A stretch of DNA of 36,268 bases, taken from positions 1-36,268 of the forward strand of contig JAAFJY010000045.1 in assembly GCA_013299105.1 (NCBI GenBank), read 5' to 3'. Shown piece by piece: positions 23,481 to 34,057 of this stretch. Numbering within the stretch: the stretch's first letter is position 1; each line of letters opens with the position of its first letter. A program made the translations under genes and the position numbers. This DNA comes from Chitinophagales bacterium (GTDB lineage: Bacteria; Bacteroidota; Bacteroidia; Chitinophagales; Saprospiraceae). The notes beneath the pieces are model-generated. The model did no database searches. It had not been told where the DNA came from and saw nothing but the letters and a program-made list of their open reading frames with translations.

Positions 23481-26400
23481 GTAGGAGAGTAGTCCAAAAT
23501 TGATGGGGACTGCGACAAATAATCTCCCCGAACTCGTCGAAGAGTTTTTCGTAGGAGAGTAGTCCAAAATTGATGGGGACTGCGACTGTGGTCGCGGCGA
23601 ATCTCGCAAGCTTTGGTCAGTAGGAGAGTAGTCCAAAATTGATGGGGACTGCGACGTTCAAGGCTTGTAATTGTAATTTTTGTCAATAAGTAGGAGAGTA
23701 GTCCAAAATTGATGGGGACTGCGACGTTTCAAGATCGAATTTTTCAGAGATTCCGTTAGTAGGAGAGTAGTCCAAAATTGATGGGGACTGCGACAAATTC
23801 AAGTCCTGCCCAATAACCTCTTCGGTGTGTAGGAGAGTAGTCCAAAATTGATGGGGACTGCGACCTCTTGGATCGGAACAGTGAAATCGGCGCAGGCCGT
23901 AGGAGAGTAGTCCAAAATTGATGGGGACTGCGACATAGCTCCTGTTGTCATCTCCTATCCAGAACTTACCGTAGGAGAGTAGTCCAAAATTGATGGGGAC
24001 TGCGACGTACGTATAGGAACGATTGTCGTTCCCAAGAAAAGTAGGAGAGTAGTCCAAAATTGATGGGGACTGCGACTAACTAGACTGGTACTTCTCCCGC
24101 ACCGTGACGGTAGGAGAGTAGTCCAAAATTGATGGGGACTGCGACTCGTCCCACGGGTTAAACATATTTTTTTTCCCGTAGGAGAGTAGTCCAAAATTGA
24201 TGGGGACTGCGACATACTCAGGATGTCGTCGCCTTCGTCGTCCCACGTAGGAGAGTAGTCCAAAATTGATGGGGACTGCGACCTGGTCTTCCGCGAACTA
24301 CGGAGTAGTCGCGAAGTAGGAGAGTAGTCCAAAATTGATGGGGACTGCGACGCTTCACATCGTTAGAGACAATCATAATGTTCGTGTAGGAGAGTAGTCC
24401 AAAATTGATGGGGACTGCGACTTTTTGATCATTTTCGGCTAACAAGATGCGGAATGTAGGAGAGTAGTCCAAAATTGATGGGGACTGCGACCATTGACAG
24501 GAAAGACCTTCTGGCCTAACTGCCCGTAGGAGAGTAGTCCAAAATTGATGGGGACTGCGACCGAAATAAACCAAGAAAAGAATCACAGCAAAAAGTAGGA
24601 GAGTAGTCCAAAATTGATGGGGACTGCGACCTATCTTTTTCGGTGGTTAGCCGCAAAAAAAGAGGTAGGAGAGTAGTCCAAAATTGATGGGGACTGCGAC
24701 GTGAAGGCTGTTTAGGCTTACCTCCTGTTTTTTGTAGGAGAGTAGTCCAAAATTGATGGGGACTGCGACATACCATTTTCTTTGTTATTTATCTCTTTAT
24801 TGTAGGAGAGTAGTCCAAAATTGATGGGGACTGCGACGGCTGTTGCTGAGGCAATCCTTCTATTTCTGTGTAGTAGGAGAGTAGTCCAAAATTGATGGGG
24901 ACTGCGACTCTTGATCCTCGCCTAGGGCAAAGAAGGTAAAAGTAGGAGAGTAGTCCAAAATTGATGGGGACTGCGACTTTCTGTGGTTGCATATCCATTC
25001 GTATGCAAGGTAGGAGAGTAGTCCAAAATTGATGGGGACTGCGACGGCAATCCTTCTATTTCTGTGTAGGTGTTCTTTTGTAGGAGAGTAGTCCAAAATT
25101 GATGGGGACTGCGACTTAAAAAATCGCGGGTGAATTTCCATTTTGGATCGTAGGAGAGTAGTCCAAAATTGATGGGGACTGCGACCAAAAGCCCGTTCGC
25201 CCTGAACCCAAGTGGGATGTAGGAGAGTAGTCCAAAATTGATGGGGACTGCGACGCTGTGATGTCATTGTTTTGTGCCCCATACACCTGTAGGAGAGTAG
25301 TCCAAAATTGATGGGGACTGCGACAACATACTCAAGATCATCAGCTGATAGAGCATTTGTAGGAGAGTAGTCCAAAATTGATGGGGACTGCGACGTTGCA
25401 ATTGCTCGCCATCTGCTTCAAGATGATAGGTAGGAGAGTAGTCCAAAATTGATGGGGACTGCGACCATCAATTTTAGCGTTATTCTTTTTCATTGCTCGG
25501 GTAGGAGAGTAGTCCAAAATTGATGGGGACTGCGACTTGGTCTTCAGTTAATTCTACCTGTTGTGACAGGGTAGGAGAGTAGTCCAAAATTGATGGGGAC
25601 TGCGACAGAACAAAGTTCTCTAATGAAAAAATTTTCATTTGTAGGAGAGTAGTCCAAAATTGATGGGGACTGCGACTTACATGCCCCCCGTTCGCGGGGT
25701 AGCTTTTAAGTAGGAGAGTAGTCCAAAATTGATGGGGACTGCGACAGCCGAACCCGTTCTGCGCGGGTCCCGACTTCTGTAGGAGAGTAGTCCAAAATTG
25801 ATGGGGACTGCGACCAACGCTTCCGCCTTGGTCAATCCGGCTGCCAAGTAGGAGAGTAGTCCAAAATTGATGGGGACTGCGACGGTGAGGCGGCGTCCAA
25901 GAATCAAACCCCATGAGGTAGGAGAGTAGTCCAAAATTGATGGGGACTGCGACGGGAGCATGAAGAGTTTTACAAATACCTTTTTCGTAGGAGAGTAGTC
26001 CAAAATTGATGGGGACTGCGACATCAAAATTATTGCTCATGATAAACTGATTTTGAGTAGGAGAGTAGTCCAAAATTGATGGGGACTGCGACCGTGGGGT
26101 GAAAGTACTTTTTCTAAGATAAATAGTAGGAGAGTAGTCCAAAATTGATGGGGACTGCGACAGTTGGGGCAGGCTGGTGCCTTTTCCATTGCATGTAGGA
26201 GAGTAGTCCAAAATTGATGGGGACTGCGACGTTTCCTGCAACGATTGCTGCAATTGCTTGCTGAGTAGGAGAGTAGTCCAAAATTGATGGGGACTGCGAC
26301 TCTTTCGCTGTAACCTTCGGTTTTTCGCAGTTGGGTAGGAGAGTAGTCCAAAATTGATGGGGACTGCGACGCGATGCACTCCGATTTCCATGCGGAGCGT

Positions 26401-29400
26401 TGGTGTAGGAGAGTAGTCCAAAATTGATGGGGACTGCGACCTTGCCGCCTTCTTCAGCCTTCGTGATGTTGTCGTAGGAGAGTAGTCCAAAATTGATGGG
26501 GACTGCGACTTCTCTTCATGATATTTTTTTTTTGAAGAGTGAGGTAGGAGAGTAGTCCAAAATTGATGGGGACTGCGACTGAATGCTTTCCGCGTTGCAT
26601 TTCCAAAACCCGTGTAGGAGAGTAGTCCAAAATTGATGGGGACTGCGACCTTTATTTTTCCTTCTGCTAAGTCGATCTCCAGTGTAGGAGAGTAGTCCAA
26701 AATTGATGGGGACTGCGACAGTTGTTGTCTTTCTGATCACACAATTCTGGGGCGTAGGAGAGTAGTCCAAAATTGATGGGGACTGCGACGAGTAAGCAAC
26801 ATTGCAAGTTACTTGTTTGACCGTAGGAGAGTAGTCCAAAATTGATGGGGACTGCGACTTTCTGATCGTTTCGTAGAACGTCTGTTTTGCGCGTAGGAGA
26901 GTAGTCCAAAATTGATGGGGACTGCGACCTTACAGACCGTTTCGCTAAGGTGATGGAAGCGGGTAGGAGAGTAGTCCAAAATTGATGGGGACTGCGACGG
27001 GTGAACTTCTGTGCAATTAACAGCTTTTACAAGTAGGAGAGTAGTCCAAAATTGATGGGGACTGCGACTTTTTGGTCAATTAGAGCCAACATTTTTGACT
27101 CGAGTAGGAGAGTAGTCCAAAATTGATGGGGACTGCGACATTCTGGGTATGCCTCTAAATTCGGCACTACATGTAGGAGAGTAGTCCAAAATTGATGGGG
27201 ACTGCGACCATTTCCGACCAATGCTTAACCCAGGGCGAACGGTAGGAGAGTAGTCCAAAATTGATGGGGACTGCGACCTTCTAAACTCAGTCAACTGAGT
27301 CAACAAGATCGGTAGGAGAGTAGTCCAAAATTGATGGGGACTGCGACTTGTCGAACGTTACATCAATGTTTGTAGTAATGTAGGAGAGTAGTCCAAAATT
27401 GATGGGGACTGCGACCACTTTCCGTTCCCAGAACTGAAGAAAAATTCCAAGTAGGAGAGTAGTCCAAAATTGATGGGGACTGCGACTTATTCTCACCTCG
27501 GCGGTTACGGCCCCTACTCGTAGGAGAGTAGTCCAAAATTGATGGGGACTGCGACGATGTGGTTGTTCCCCCAAAGTGGCAATACACAAGTAGGAGAGTA
27601 GTCCAAAATTGATGGGGACTGCGACGTTCGGGTATAAGATACCGTCTTGTAAGTTCGTCTGTAGGAGAGTAGTCCAAAATTGATGGGGACTGCGACAAAT
27701 AGTATTTATCTTTGTTTCAGATTACTTAAGTAGGAGAGTAGTCCAAAATTGATGGGGACTGCGACGGTAGATTTCAATCGGTGGTTCCATCTTTGAATGT
27801 AGGAGAGTAGTCCAAAATTGATGGGGACTGCGACATTATGCGGGCGGTTTTTGTCCGCTGCCAGCCTGGTAGGAGAGTAGTCCAAAATTGATGGGGACTG
27901 CGACGCTTAGGTTTGCCTCTCTGAGGTTTGCCTCGTTGTAGGAGAGTAGTCCAAAATTGATGGGGACTGCGACCGGAATTAAGGAAACTATGTAATCCGC
28001 TCTAAGGTAGGAGAGTAGTCCAAAATTGATGGGGACTGCGACCAGCAGCAACGTGGGCAGGATAAAAACCCCAACGGTAGGAGAGTAGTCCAAAATTGAT
28101 GGGGACTGCGACTTCCACTCAAACCGCGTGGGTGCACCGGGCTCTGGTAGGAGAGTAGTCCAAAATTGATGGGGACTGCGACGAAGGTCGTTCTCCCCGT
28201 TGTTGTACAAAGAATTTGTAGGAGAGTAGTCCAAAATTGATGGGGACTGCGACAGATAAATTGCCTTATCCATGGCAGTTGGGCTGAGTAGGAGAGTAGT
28301 CCAAAATTGATGGGGACTGCGACGTATTAGCAGCCATGATTGTTTGTTTGTTTTTGTGTAGGAGAGTAGTCCAAAATTGATGGGGACTGCGACTAATACC
28401 ATTTACTTTATCTTCTTGGATTTTTTTGTAGGAGAGTAGTCCAAAATTGATGGGGACTGCGACTCTTTGCCTTCTTTAGTACCTTTTACATGTGGGTAGG
28501 AGAGTAGTCCAAAATTGATGGGGACTGCGACAAAGGAATGCTATCGCTGCTTCGGTTTTTACCGTAGGAGAGTAGTCCAAAATTGATGGGGACTGCGACC
28601 ACCGACGTCTCCGACTGCCCGCCGCGCACTGGCTGTAGGAGAGTAGTCCAAAATTGATGGGGACTGCGACCCTCAACGTAACAGGTCCACCACCACAAAG
28701 AACTGTAGGAGAGTAGTCCAAAATTGATGGGGACTGCGACCTATACCGAAGACCGTCATCATAGACGATCCGTACGTAGGAGAGTAGTCCAAAATTGATG
28801 GGGACTGCGACATTCGTCTGAAAACGAATAAGGCTGTACTTCCAGGTAGGAGAGTAGTCCAAAATTGATGGGGACTGCGACATGATGCAGGCGTAGTAGG
28901 CAGTGGAATACTTGGTAGGAGAGTAGTCCAAAATTGATGGGGACTGCGACGTATTATTAGACTTATCTAATTCTATTATCTTATGTAGGAGAGTAGTCCA
29001 AAATTGATGGGGACTGCGACCCTCTTGGGCGCGCTGAAACTCGACAAGATAAGAGTAGGAGAGTAGTCCAAAATTGATGGGGACTGCGACGTAAGCGACA
29101 ACCACCTCGTGAAACATCATCTGGTAGGAGAGTAGTCCAAAATTGATGGGGACTGCGACATTTGTAAAGTTTTGATGATTATCAAAATTGAATGTAGGAG
29201 AGTAGTCCAAAATTGATGGGGACTGCGACTTGAACTGAAAGTTGTTAATGTCTTTTCCCGATGTAGGAGAGTAGTCCAAAATTGATGGGGACTGCGACGT
29301 TTGGTGAAATAATTGGATCGTCTGAGGGTTTTTGTAGGAGAGTAGTCCAAAATTGATGGGGACTGCGACCTCTGCCGTCCATCAATTCCGAAGTCAAATC

Positions 29401-29575
29401 AGGGTAGGAGAGTAGTCCAAAATTGATGGGGACTGCGACGAGTCGGTTTGTCGCAGTAAGAAATCGCGTGCTATGTAGGAGAGTAGTCCAAAATTGATGG
29501 GGACTGCGACCCCCCCCCAGGGGTTGACGAACTCCTTCTGTAGGAGAGTAGTCCAAAATTGATGGGGACTGCGAC
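23481..29575 (+). CRISPR. CRISPR array 2 (88 repeats, about 87 spacers)
   Basis: 88 copies of a 36-bp repeat were counted by hand from 23481 to 29540, with spacers of 32-36 bp. The repeat equals that of array 1 except T instead of A at position 20. No variant repeat was noticed, even at the far end, which suggests a young or well-maintained array. The repeat contains GTAGTCC and GGACTGC, which can pair with one G-U in the plus-strand RNA but give an A-C mismatch in the minus-strand RNA. With the leader on the left, this supports plus-strand transcription and an ACTGCGAC handle. Two spacers (24838-24872 and 25046-25079) overlap in sequence. Confidence 0.98.
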
Positions 29576-29873
29576 TCTCTATGCCAGAATCAAAAAAGTG
29601 GCTCAAAAATGAAAAAAAGTGGCTCAAAGTGGCTCATTGGGCATCTGTATGTCCATGCGATGCCAAAATTGGTTTATACACTTGAAATGCAGGCTGAGAA
29701 TTTGCGGATTTTTAATGCAATTATTTGGTAGGCAATATTTTGTTTTTTATATTCTATCACGTCAGAGACGTGCAAATAGTGGTACAAGTCTGGAGACTTT
29801 TACCAGCGTTTCATGCTGAAAAACCGTGCGGATCAGTGTCATCTTCCGCCTCAGTGGAAATTACCCGCAGCGT
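29576..29873. other. Trailer region of array 2, no gene seen
   Basis: After the last repeat there are three copies of an AGTGGCTCA motif (about 29597-29637). Nothing else was recognised. Short open frames here have no protein-like character. Confidence 0.6.
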
Positions 29874-30397
29874 TTTCCAGCATGACTTTAGACAGGCCAT
29901 GGACTGTCTCTACAAAACATCCAGTGATGCATACAACATCACGGTCAACGTCATGTTAGCAAATCCGCGAAAATCTGCGTCATCCGCGTCATCCGCGTGC
30001 CAAAGAAGAGCTTGCGAAGCAAGCAAAAACAATCAGCAGCCCTTTTCCAGCTTAGCTTTAGACAGGCCATGGCCTGTCTCTACAAAACACCCGGCGATGC
30101 GTCCAACATCAGGGTCAACGTCATGTTAGCAAATCCGCGAAAATCTGCGTCATCCGCGTCATCCGCGTGCTAAAAAAAGCTTGCGAAGCAAGCAAAAACA
30201 ATCAGCGGCCCTTTTCCAGCGTGACTTTAGACAGGACGTGGACTGTCTCTACAAAACACCCGGCGATGCGTCCAACATTACGGTCAACGTCATGCTGGCA
30301 AATCCGCGTCATCCGCGTGCTAAAAAAAGCTTGCGAAGCAAGCAAAAACAAGCAGTGGCCTTTTCCAGCGTGACCTTAGACAGGCCATGGCCTGTCT
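29874..30397. repeat. Tandem composite repeat island A (four units)
   Basis: Four related units, each starting at a TTTTCCAGC box (about 29872, 30043, 30212 and 30361), are spaced roughly 150-170 bp. Each full unit holds a palindrome (29890, 30060, 30229, 30378), a GATGCnTnCAACATCA segment, GGTCAACGTCATG, one or more CATCCGCGT boxes and the hairpin GCTTGCGAAGCAAGC. Open frames across it are artefacts of the repeat. Confidence 0.85.
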
Positions 30398-30700
30398 CTA
30401 CAGCCGTCCTTTGAGATCCTCCACACTTTTGATCAAAATGTCCATCTGCGCCTTCAGGGTCTGTAGGTCGGCTTTGATTTGTTCAATGTCGCTGGGGGTG
30501 CTGGATTCACGTAGGTTTACGCCGTAATCTTGTTCCATCAAAGTAAGCAGGCGTTGAAAAGTCTTTTCGTTCTTTCCACGCAGCGCCATGCTGACCATCG
30601 TCTGAGTTACCCCAAGTTTTGATGCCAAGCTTTGTTGATCCAGGTCCATTGACTTCAATGTTCCTTTTACCCGGTTGTATATAGTTATGTCTTGTGACAT
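30398..30700 (-). CDS. Small XRE-like helix-turn-helix protein with coiled-coil tail
   Basis: A 100-residue protein. The N-terminal half carries a helix-turn-helix of the Cro/XRE kind (LDQQSLASKLGVTQTMVSMA at about 20-39, then LRGKNEKTFQRLLTLM). The C-terminal third is a heptad-like coiled coil (IEQIKADLQTLKAQMDILIK), probably for dimerisation. The stop codon (TAG, complement of 30398-30400) lies at the edge of the last palindromic repeat of island A, so the repeat insertion supplies the present gene end. Upstream it is divergent from a short plus-strand frame at 30805. Likely a local transcription regulator, target unknown. Confidence 0.75.
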   Translation of the reverse strand: MSQDITIYNRVKGTLKSMDLDQQSLASKLGVTQTMVSMALRGKNEKTFQRLLTLMEQDYGVNLRESSTPSDIEQIKADLQTLKAQMDILIKSVEDLKGRL

Positions 30701-30804
30701 ATTTTTTTAGTGAAAAAATTAACTAAAAAATACTATTTTAAATGTTTTTAGTTATCTTTGTGTGAACAACTAGATGATTTTGCAATAAACAAAATTCTCC
30801 GATC

Positions 30805-30897
30805 ATGCGCAACACTGAAATCGTGTTGGGGGCCTGGAAGTGCTTTAAGGTCGCCCTGGTCAAGCTATGGCAAAACCTTCGGAGGCTTTGTTTTTGA
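30805..30897 (+). CDS. Possible 30-residue small protein
   Basis: A short frame beginning MRNTEIVLGAWKCFKVALVK and ending LWQNLRRLCF. It would form a basic amphipathic helix. A Bacteroidota-like -7 box (TATCTTTG, 30753-30760) lies about 45 bp upstream, without a clear -33 box. The start context TCCGATCATG resembles that of the gene at 31807. It is divergent from the XRE-like gene, an arrangement seen in some regulator-peptide pairs. The evidence is thin and no family is recognised. Confidence 0.3.
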   Translation: MRNTEIVLGAWKCFKVALVKLWQNLRRLCF

Positions 30898-30960
30898 AAA
30901 ATCAAGCTTAGTACACATTTTAGTAACGGTTCAAAAATAAGCCTTTCCAATTTTACCATT

Positions 30961-31060
30961 ACTGGTGGTCAACATCATGGTCAACGTCATGCTGGAAATC
31001 CGTGTAAATCCGCGTAATCCGTGTCATCCGTGTTCCAAAAATGGCCTCGCGCAGCGAGGC
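30961..31060. repeat. Dispersed repeat fragment
   Basis: A doubled GGTCAACATCATGGTCAACG motif, then several AATCCGCGTAATCCGTGTC-type boxes and the hairpin GCCTCGCGCAGCGAGGC (31043-31059). These are the same modules as in islands A and B. Confidence 0.8.
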
Positions 31061-31119
31061 AACGCAGTTGCGATCTGGTAAGGTTTATTCGTGGCTTGTT
31101 ACTCATTTACCCTCAATCA

Positions 31120-31461
31120 ATGACCATGCGCAAGACCCACCGGGGCAGAATCCAAGCCCAAGGCAATGGCCTGGAAAAATCCGTTTCCTGGAACCAAGAC
31201 GAGCCCCTGAGCAAGGCCGATGCCAAAAAATTGCTCCAAAGCCTCAAAGATTCGCTGAGCGATGCAGAATTTGAGGCCCGCAAGGAACCTTTTGAGAACG
31301 CAGAGCGATATATAGACCAAGCAAATGGCATCCAAGCCCCCGAACAACGCACTTTCCTCAATCGCAAAACCCGCGACGTGCGGGTGGACATCGAAGTGCG
31401 GGCGGGCTGGGCTTTTGTGCTTTTGCTTTTTTGCTTCCTCTTTTATTGGTTTTGTCTTTGA
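31120..31461 (+). CDS. Hypothetical tail-anchored membrane protein
   Basis: A 113-residue protein from ATG 31120. A GTG reading from 31021 would run through a dispersed repeat and is rejected. The cytosolic part is charged and helical (KADAKKLLQSLKDSLSDAEF, then EARKEPFENAERYIDQANG). It ends in one C-terminal hydrophobic helix (AGWAFVLLLFCFLFYWFCL), which would anchor it in the membrane with the N-terminus inside. There is no known family. Genes of this style lie as single units within the repeat island. Confidence 0.6.
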   Translation: MTMRKTHRGRIQAQGNGLEKSVSWNQDEPLSKADAKKLLQSLKDSLSDAEFEARKEPFENAERYIDQANGIQAPEQRTFLNRKTRDVRVDIEVRAGWAFVLLLFCFLFYWFCL

Positions 31462-31514
31462 GGGGGGAGCCGCCGGATGAAAGGGGGTACAGATGGCAAC
31501 TGCGTTGCTTGATG

Positions 31515-31738
31515 GCCTCGCTGCGCGAGTTGGTTTTAGCACGCGGATGAAATTGAGTTTGGGTGTGTTTGTTTGGGTGTGCGTGTGAGGGAATCCCAGT
31601 TTCAATTGACGGAGACGAAAGTTTAAGCTCGAAGCCTCCACACCCTAACTCACACCGACACACTACACACCCATTCTTGCGGATTTTCGCGGATTTCCAG
31701 CATGACGTTGACCATGATGTTGACCGTGATGTTGAGAG
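31515..31738. repeat. Dispersed repeat fragment between two small genes
   Basis: Contains the GCCTCGCTGCGCGAG hairpin, the TTTCAATTGACGGAGACGA element also seen near 22440, and a doubled GATGTTGACC motif in inverse orientation to the copies at 30961 and 20059. No gene is supported between 31462 and 31806. Confidence 0.75.
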
Positions 31739-31806
31739 CCTTTCCGATCAACAGCTGTAAAAAATGGAAGGCTTTATTTTTAAACGATTACTAACTTTAT
31801 CCGATC

Positions 31807-32097
31807 ATGGAAACAACTAACTACAAGCATTGGGTTGATTTTATCAAATCGCAATATCCAGGCTCTCAACTGATCAAGCAATCTGCTGACGGCAATCCCC
31901 TGATTTGGATACAAGCAGGCGAGCAGCGCGTTCGCATCATGCAAGAGCCCGACTCCAAATTCACCTTCTGGATCGCACGCTATGAAGACGCGGAGGGCCA
32001 GGAAGGCGATGAATTGGTGGTCGATGTCGATACCCAAGCCGAAAATGTACGCCTGGCACAAAATGTGGTGGAAGCATTCCTGAAAAGGGGGAAATAG
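31807..32097 (+). CDS. Hypothetical small soluble protein
   Basis: A 96-residue acidic protein (METTNYKHWVDFIKSQYPGS...) with alternating strand and helix patterns (PLIWIQAGEQRVRIMQE; FTFWIARYEDAEG; ENVRLAQNVVEAFLKRGK). It looks like one compact alpha/beta domain with no TM or catalytic motif. The frame is complete, with a proper start after TATCCGATC, and lies between repeat blocks. Function unknown. Confidence 0.65.
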   Translation: METTNYKHWVDFIKSQYPGSQLIKQSADGNPLIWIQAGEQRVRIMQEPDSKFTFWIARYEDAEGQEGDELVVDVDTQAENVRLAQNVVEAFLKRGK

Positions 32098-32217
32098 GGT
32101 GTGGGTGTGAGGTGTGGGTTCGGGTGTGTGGGCTTCGAGTTGAAACTTTCGTCACAGTCAATTGAAACCGGGGTTTCCTCACACGCACACTCAAACAAAC
32201 ACACCCAAACCCAATAT
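32098..32217. repeat. Inverted copy of the TTTCAATTGAC dispersed element
   Basis: A GT-rich stretch (GGGTGTGGGTGTGAGGTGTG), then the TCAATTGAAACCGGGGTTTCC core and an AC-rich stretch. It is the reverse orientation of the element at 22395-22510 and 31557-31670. Confidence 0.75.
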
Positions 32218-33310
32218 AGGGTGTGGGTGTGATGGTGTGGGTTCGGGTGTGTGGGCTTCGAGTTGGATTTTCGCCTTAGCGCGTTACAAACACGCAGATG
32301 TTAGGCGCTGATAGATGCCCAGCACCAGCGTTGATGTCGCGGTCAACGTCATGTTTGCAAATCCGCGTCATCTGCGTCATCCGCGTGCTAAAAAAAAGCT
32401 TGCGAAACAAGCAAAAACCAGCTGTGGCCTCTTTCCAGTGTGACTTTAGACAGGACATGTCCTGTCTCTACAAAACACCCGGCGATGCGTCCAAGATCAC
32501 GGTCAACGTCATGTTTGCAATCCGTGAAAAATCCGTTTAATCCGTTTCATCCGTGTTCCCAACTAGCCTCGCGCAGCGAGGCAGCGAAGCTGTTTCTTAA
32601 CTTAATCTGCGGCCATAAAAACTTGCGAAGCAAGCAAAACCAGCAGCGGCCTCTTTCCAGCGTAGCATTAGACAGGACATGTCCTGTCTCTACAAAACAC
32701 CCGGCGATGCGTCCAAGATCACGGTCAACGTCATGTTTGCAATCCGTGGAAAATCCGCAAGATAGGGTGTGCGTGTGATGGTGTGGGTTCGGGTGTGGGG
32801 GCTTCGAGTTGGATTTTCGCCTTAGCGCGTTACAAACACGCAGATGTTAGGCGCTGATAGATGCCCAGCACCAGCGTTGATGTCGCGGTCAACGTCATGT
32901 TTGCAAATCCGCGTCATCTGCGTCATCCGTATGCTAAAAAAAAGCTTGCGAAACAAGCAAAAACCAGCTGTGGCCTCTTTCCAGTGTGACTTTAGACAGG
33001 ACATGTCCTGTCTCTACAAAATACCCGGCGATGCGTCCAAGATCACGGTCAACGTCATGTTTGCAATCCGTGGAAAATCCGTTTAATCCGTTTCATCCGT
33101 GTTCCCAACTAGCCTCGTGCAGCGAGGCAGCGAAGCTGTTTCTTAACTTAATCTGCGGCCATAAGAACTTGCGGAGCAAGCAAAAACCAGCTGTGGCCTT
33201 TTCCAGCGTAGCATTAGACAGGACATGTCCTGTATCTACAAAACACCCGGCGATGCGTCCAAGATCACGGTCAACGTCATGTTTGCAATCCGTGAAAAAT
33301 CCGTTTAATC
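32218..33310. repeat. Tandem duplication, two near-identical 546-bp units (island B)
   Basis: Unit 1 (about 32218-32763) and unit 2 (about 32764-33310) match at an offset of exactly 546 bp with few substitutions. Each holds two palindromes (32448 and 32670; 32994 and 33216), GGTCAACGTCATG motifs, CTTGCGAAACAAGC-type hairpins and a CTAGCCTCG hairpin. A further fragment of the same modules runs to about 33355. Open frames across it are repeated with the unit and are not genes. Nothing else is seen up to 33415. Confidence 0.92.
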
Positions 33311-33415
33311 CGTTTCATCCGTGTTCCCAACTAGCCTCGCGCAGCGAGGCAAAAAAGATTCGTGGCCTTGCGATTTGGCACAGGCTTTTCACCCAACACC
33401 AGTGGCCCCCTTGAA

Positions 33416-34057
33416 TCAGCGGCTCCCCCTCATCCGCTCCATCAGCCATTGCGTCGAAACAGCCACCAGCACCCCCAACACCGCGCCCAAGTACACATCT
33501 TTGAAAAAGTGCTGCACCAAATACATCCTGGAAAAACCCACCAGTGCAGCCAGCACAAAACACCAAAGCGCAAAGCCCCGCTTCCAGGGCAAAGCCAAAG
33601 CCAGGTAGGCAAACAAAGCAAAGGCCGCCAGCGTATGCCCCGACGGGAAACTCTCAAAATTGCGCAGCCAATGCACCCCAGGGATCGGCTCGATTTCTTG
33701 CAACAAACCGTGCTGCTCAAAAAACAACTGCGGCCTGGGATGGTCAAAAATCCGTTTGGCAATGGCTGCAACCAAAGTCGCCAACACCCCTCCCAGCGCA
33801 ATGCCCCAAGCACTGCGGCGCTCATACCCAAAAAAAAGCAGGAAAAAAATCAAGACCTGGGCGTAGCCCTCCGAAACCTTGGTGTAGTATTTGAAAAAAA
33901 CATCGGCTATCGGCGTGCGCCGATCATTGACCCAAATCAAAATATCCCCCTGGTCTTGCCACAAAAGCGGGATGCCGAGGAGTAAAAACAGCCCAAAAGC
34001 CGCAAAAAACCAGGAATTATGCCTTAACAGACTTGTAACGGGCGCGTTTTTGCTCAT
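33416..34057 (-). CDS. PAP2-family membrane phosphatase
   Basis: A 213-residue integral membrane protein of the type 2 phosphatidic acid phosphatase family. The three active-site motifs are present: KRIFDHPRP (about 101-109), FPSGH (about 136-140, catalytic His in PSGH) and a SRMYLVQHFFKD motif (about 175-186). Several hydrophobic helices surround them. It should remove phosphate from a lipid such as phosphatidate, phosphatidylglycerophosphate or undecaprenyl pyrophosphate; the substrate cannot be told from sequence. It overlaps the end of the LptF/G gene by 41 bp on the same strand, so the two are probably co-transcribed. Confidence 0.92.
   Translation of the reverse strand: MSKNAPVTSLLRHNSWFFAAFGLFLLLGIPLLWQDQGDILIWVNDRRTPIADVFFKYYTKVSEGYAQVLIFFLLFFGYERRSAWGIALGGVLATLVAAIAKRIFDHPRPQLFFEQHGLLQEIEPIPGVHWLRNFESFPSGHTLAAFALFAYLALALPWKRGFALWCFVLAALVGFSRMYLVQHFFKDVYLGAVLGVLVAVSTQWLMERMRGSR

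Noticed and set aside
23447-29627. Many long minus-strand open frames across array 2 (up to 406 residues), considered as a repeat protein family or as a sign that spacers are antisense to genes
   Set aside because: The repeat is open in all three minus frames and closed in all plus frames. A hand count of stop triplets in the first 20 spacers gave similar numbers on both strands, so there is no coding or strand bias to report.
30738-30959. A 73-residue minus-strand frame upstream of the XRE-like gene
   Set aside because: It overlaps the presumed promoter region, has no family match, and ends in the intergenic zone between divergent units.
32298-33414. Open frames in island B, repeated at 546-bp offset
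   Set aside because: They are duplicated with the repeat unit and contain the palindromes; no coding character.
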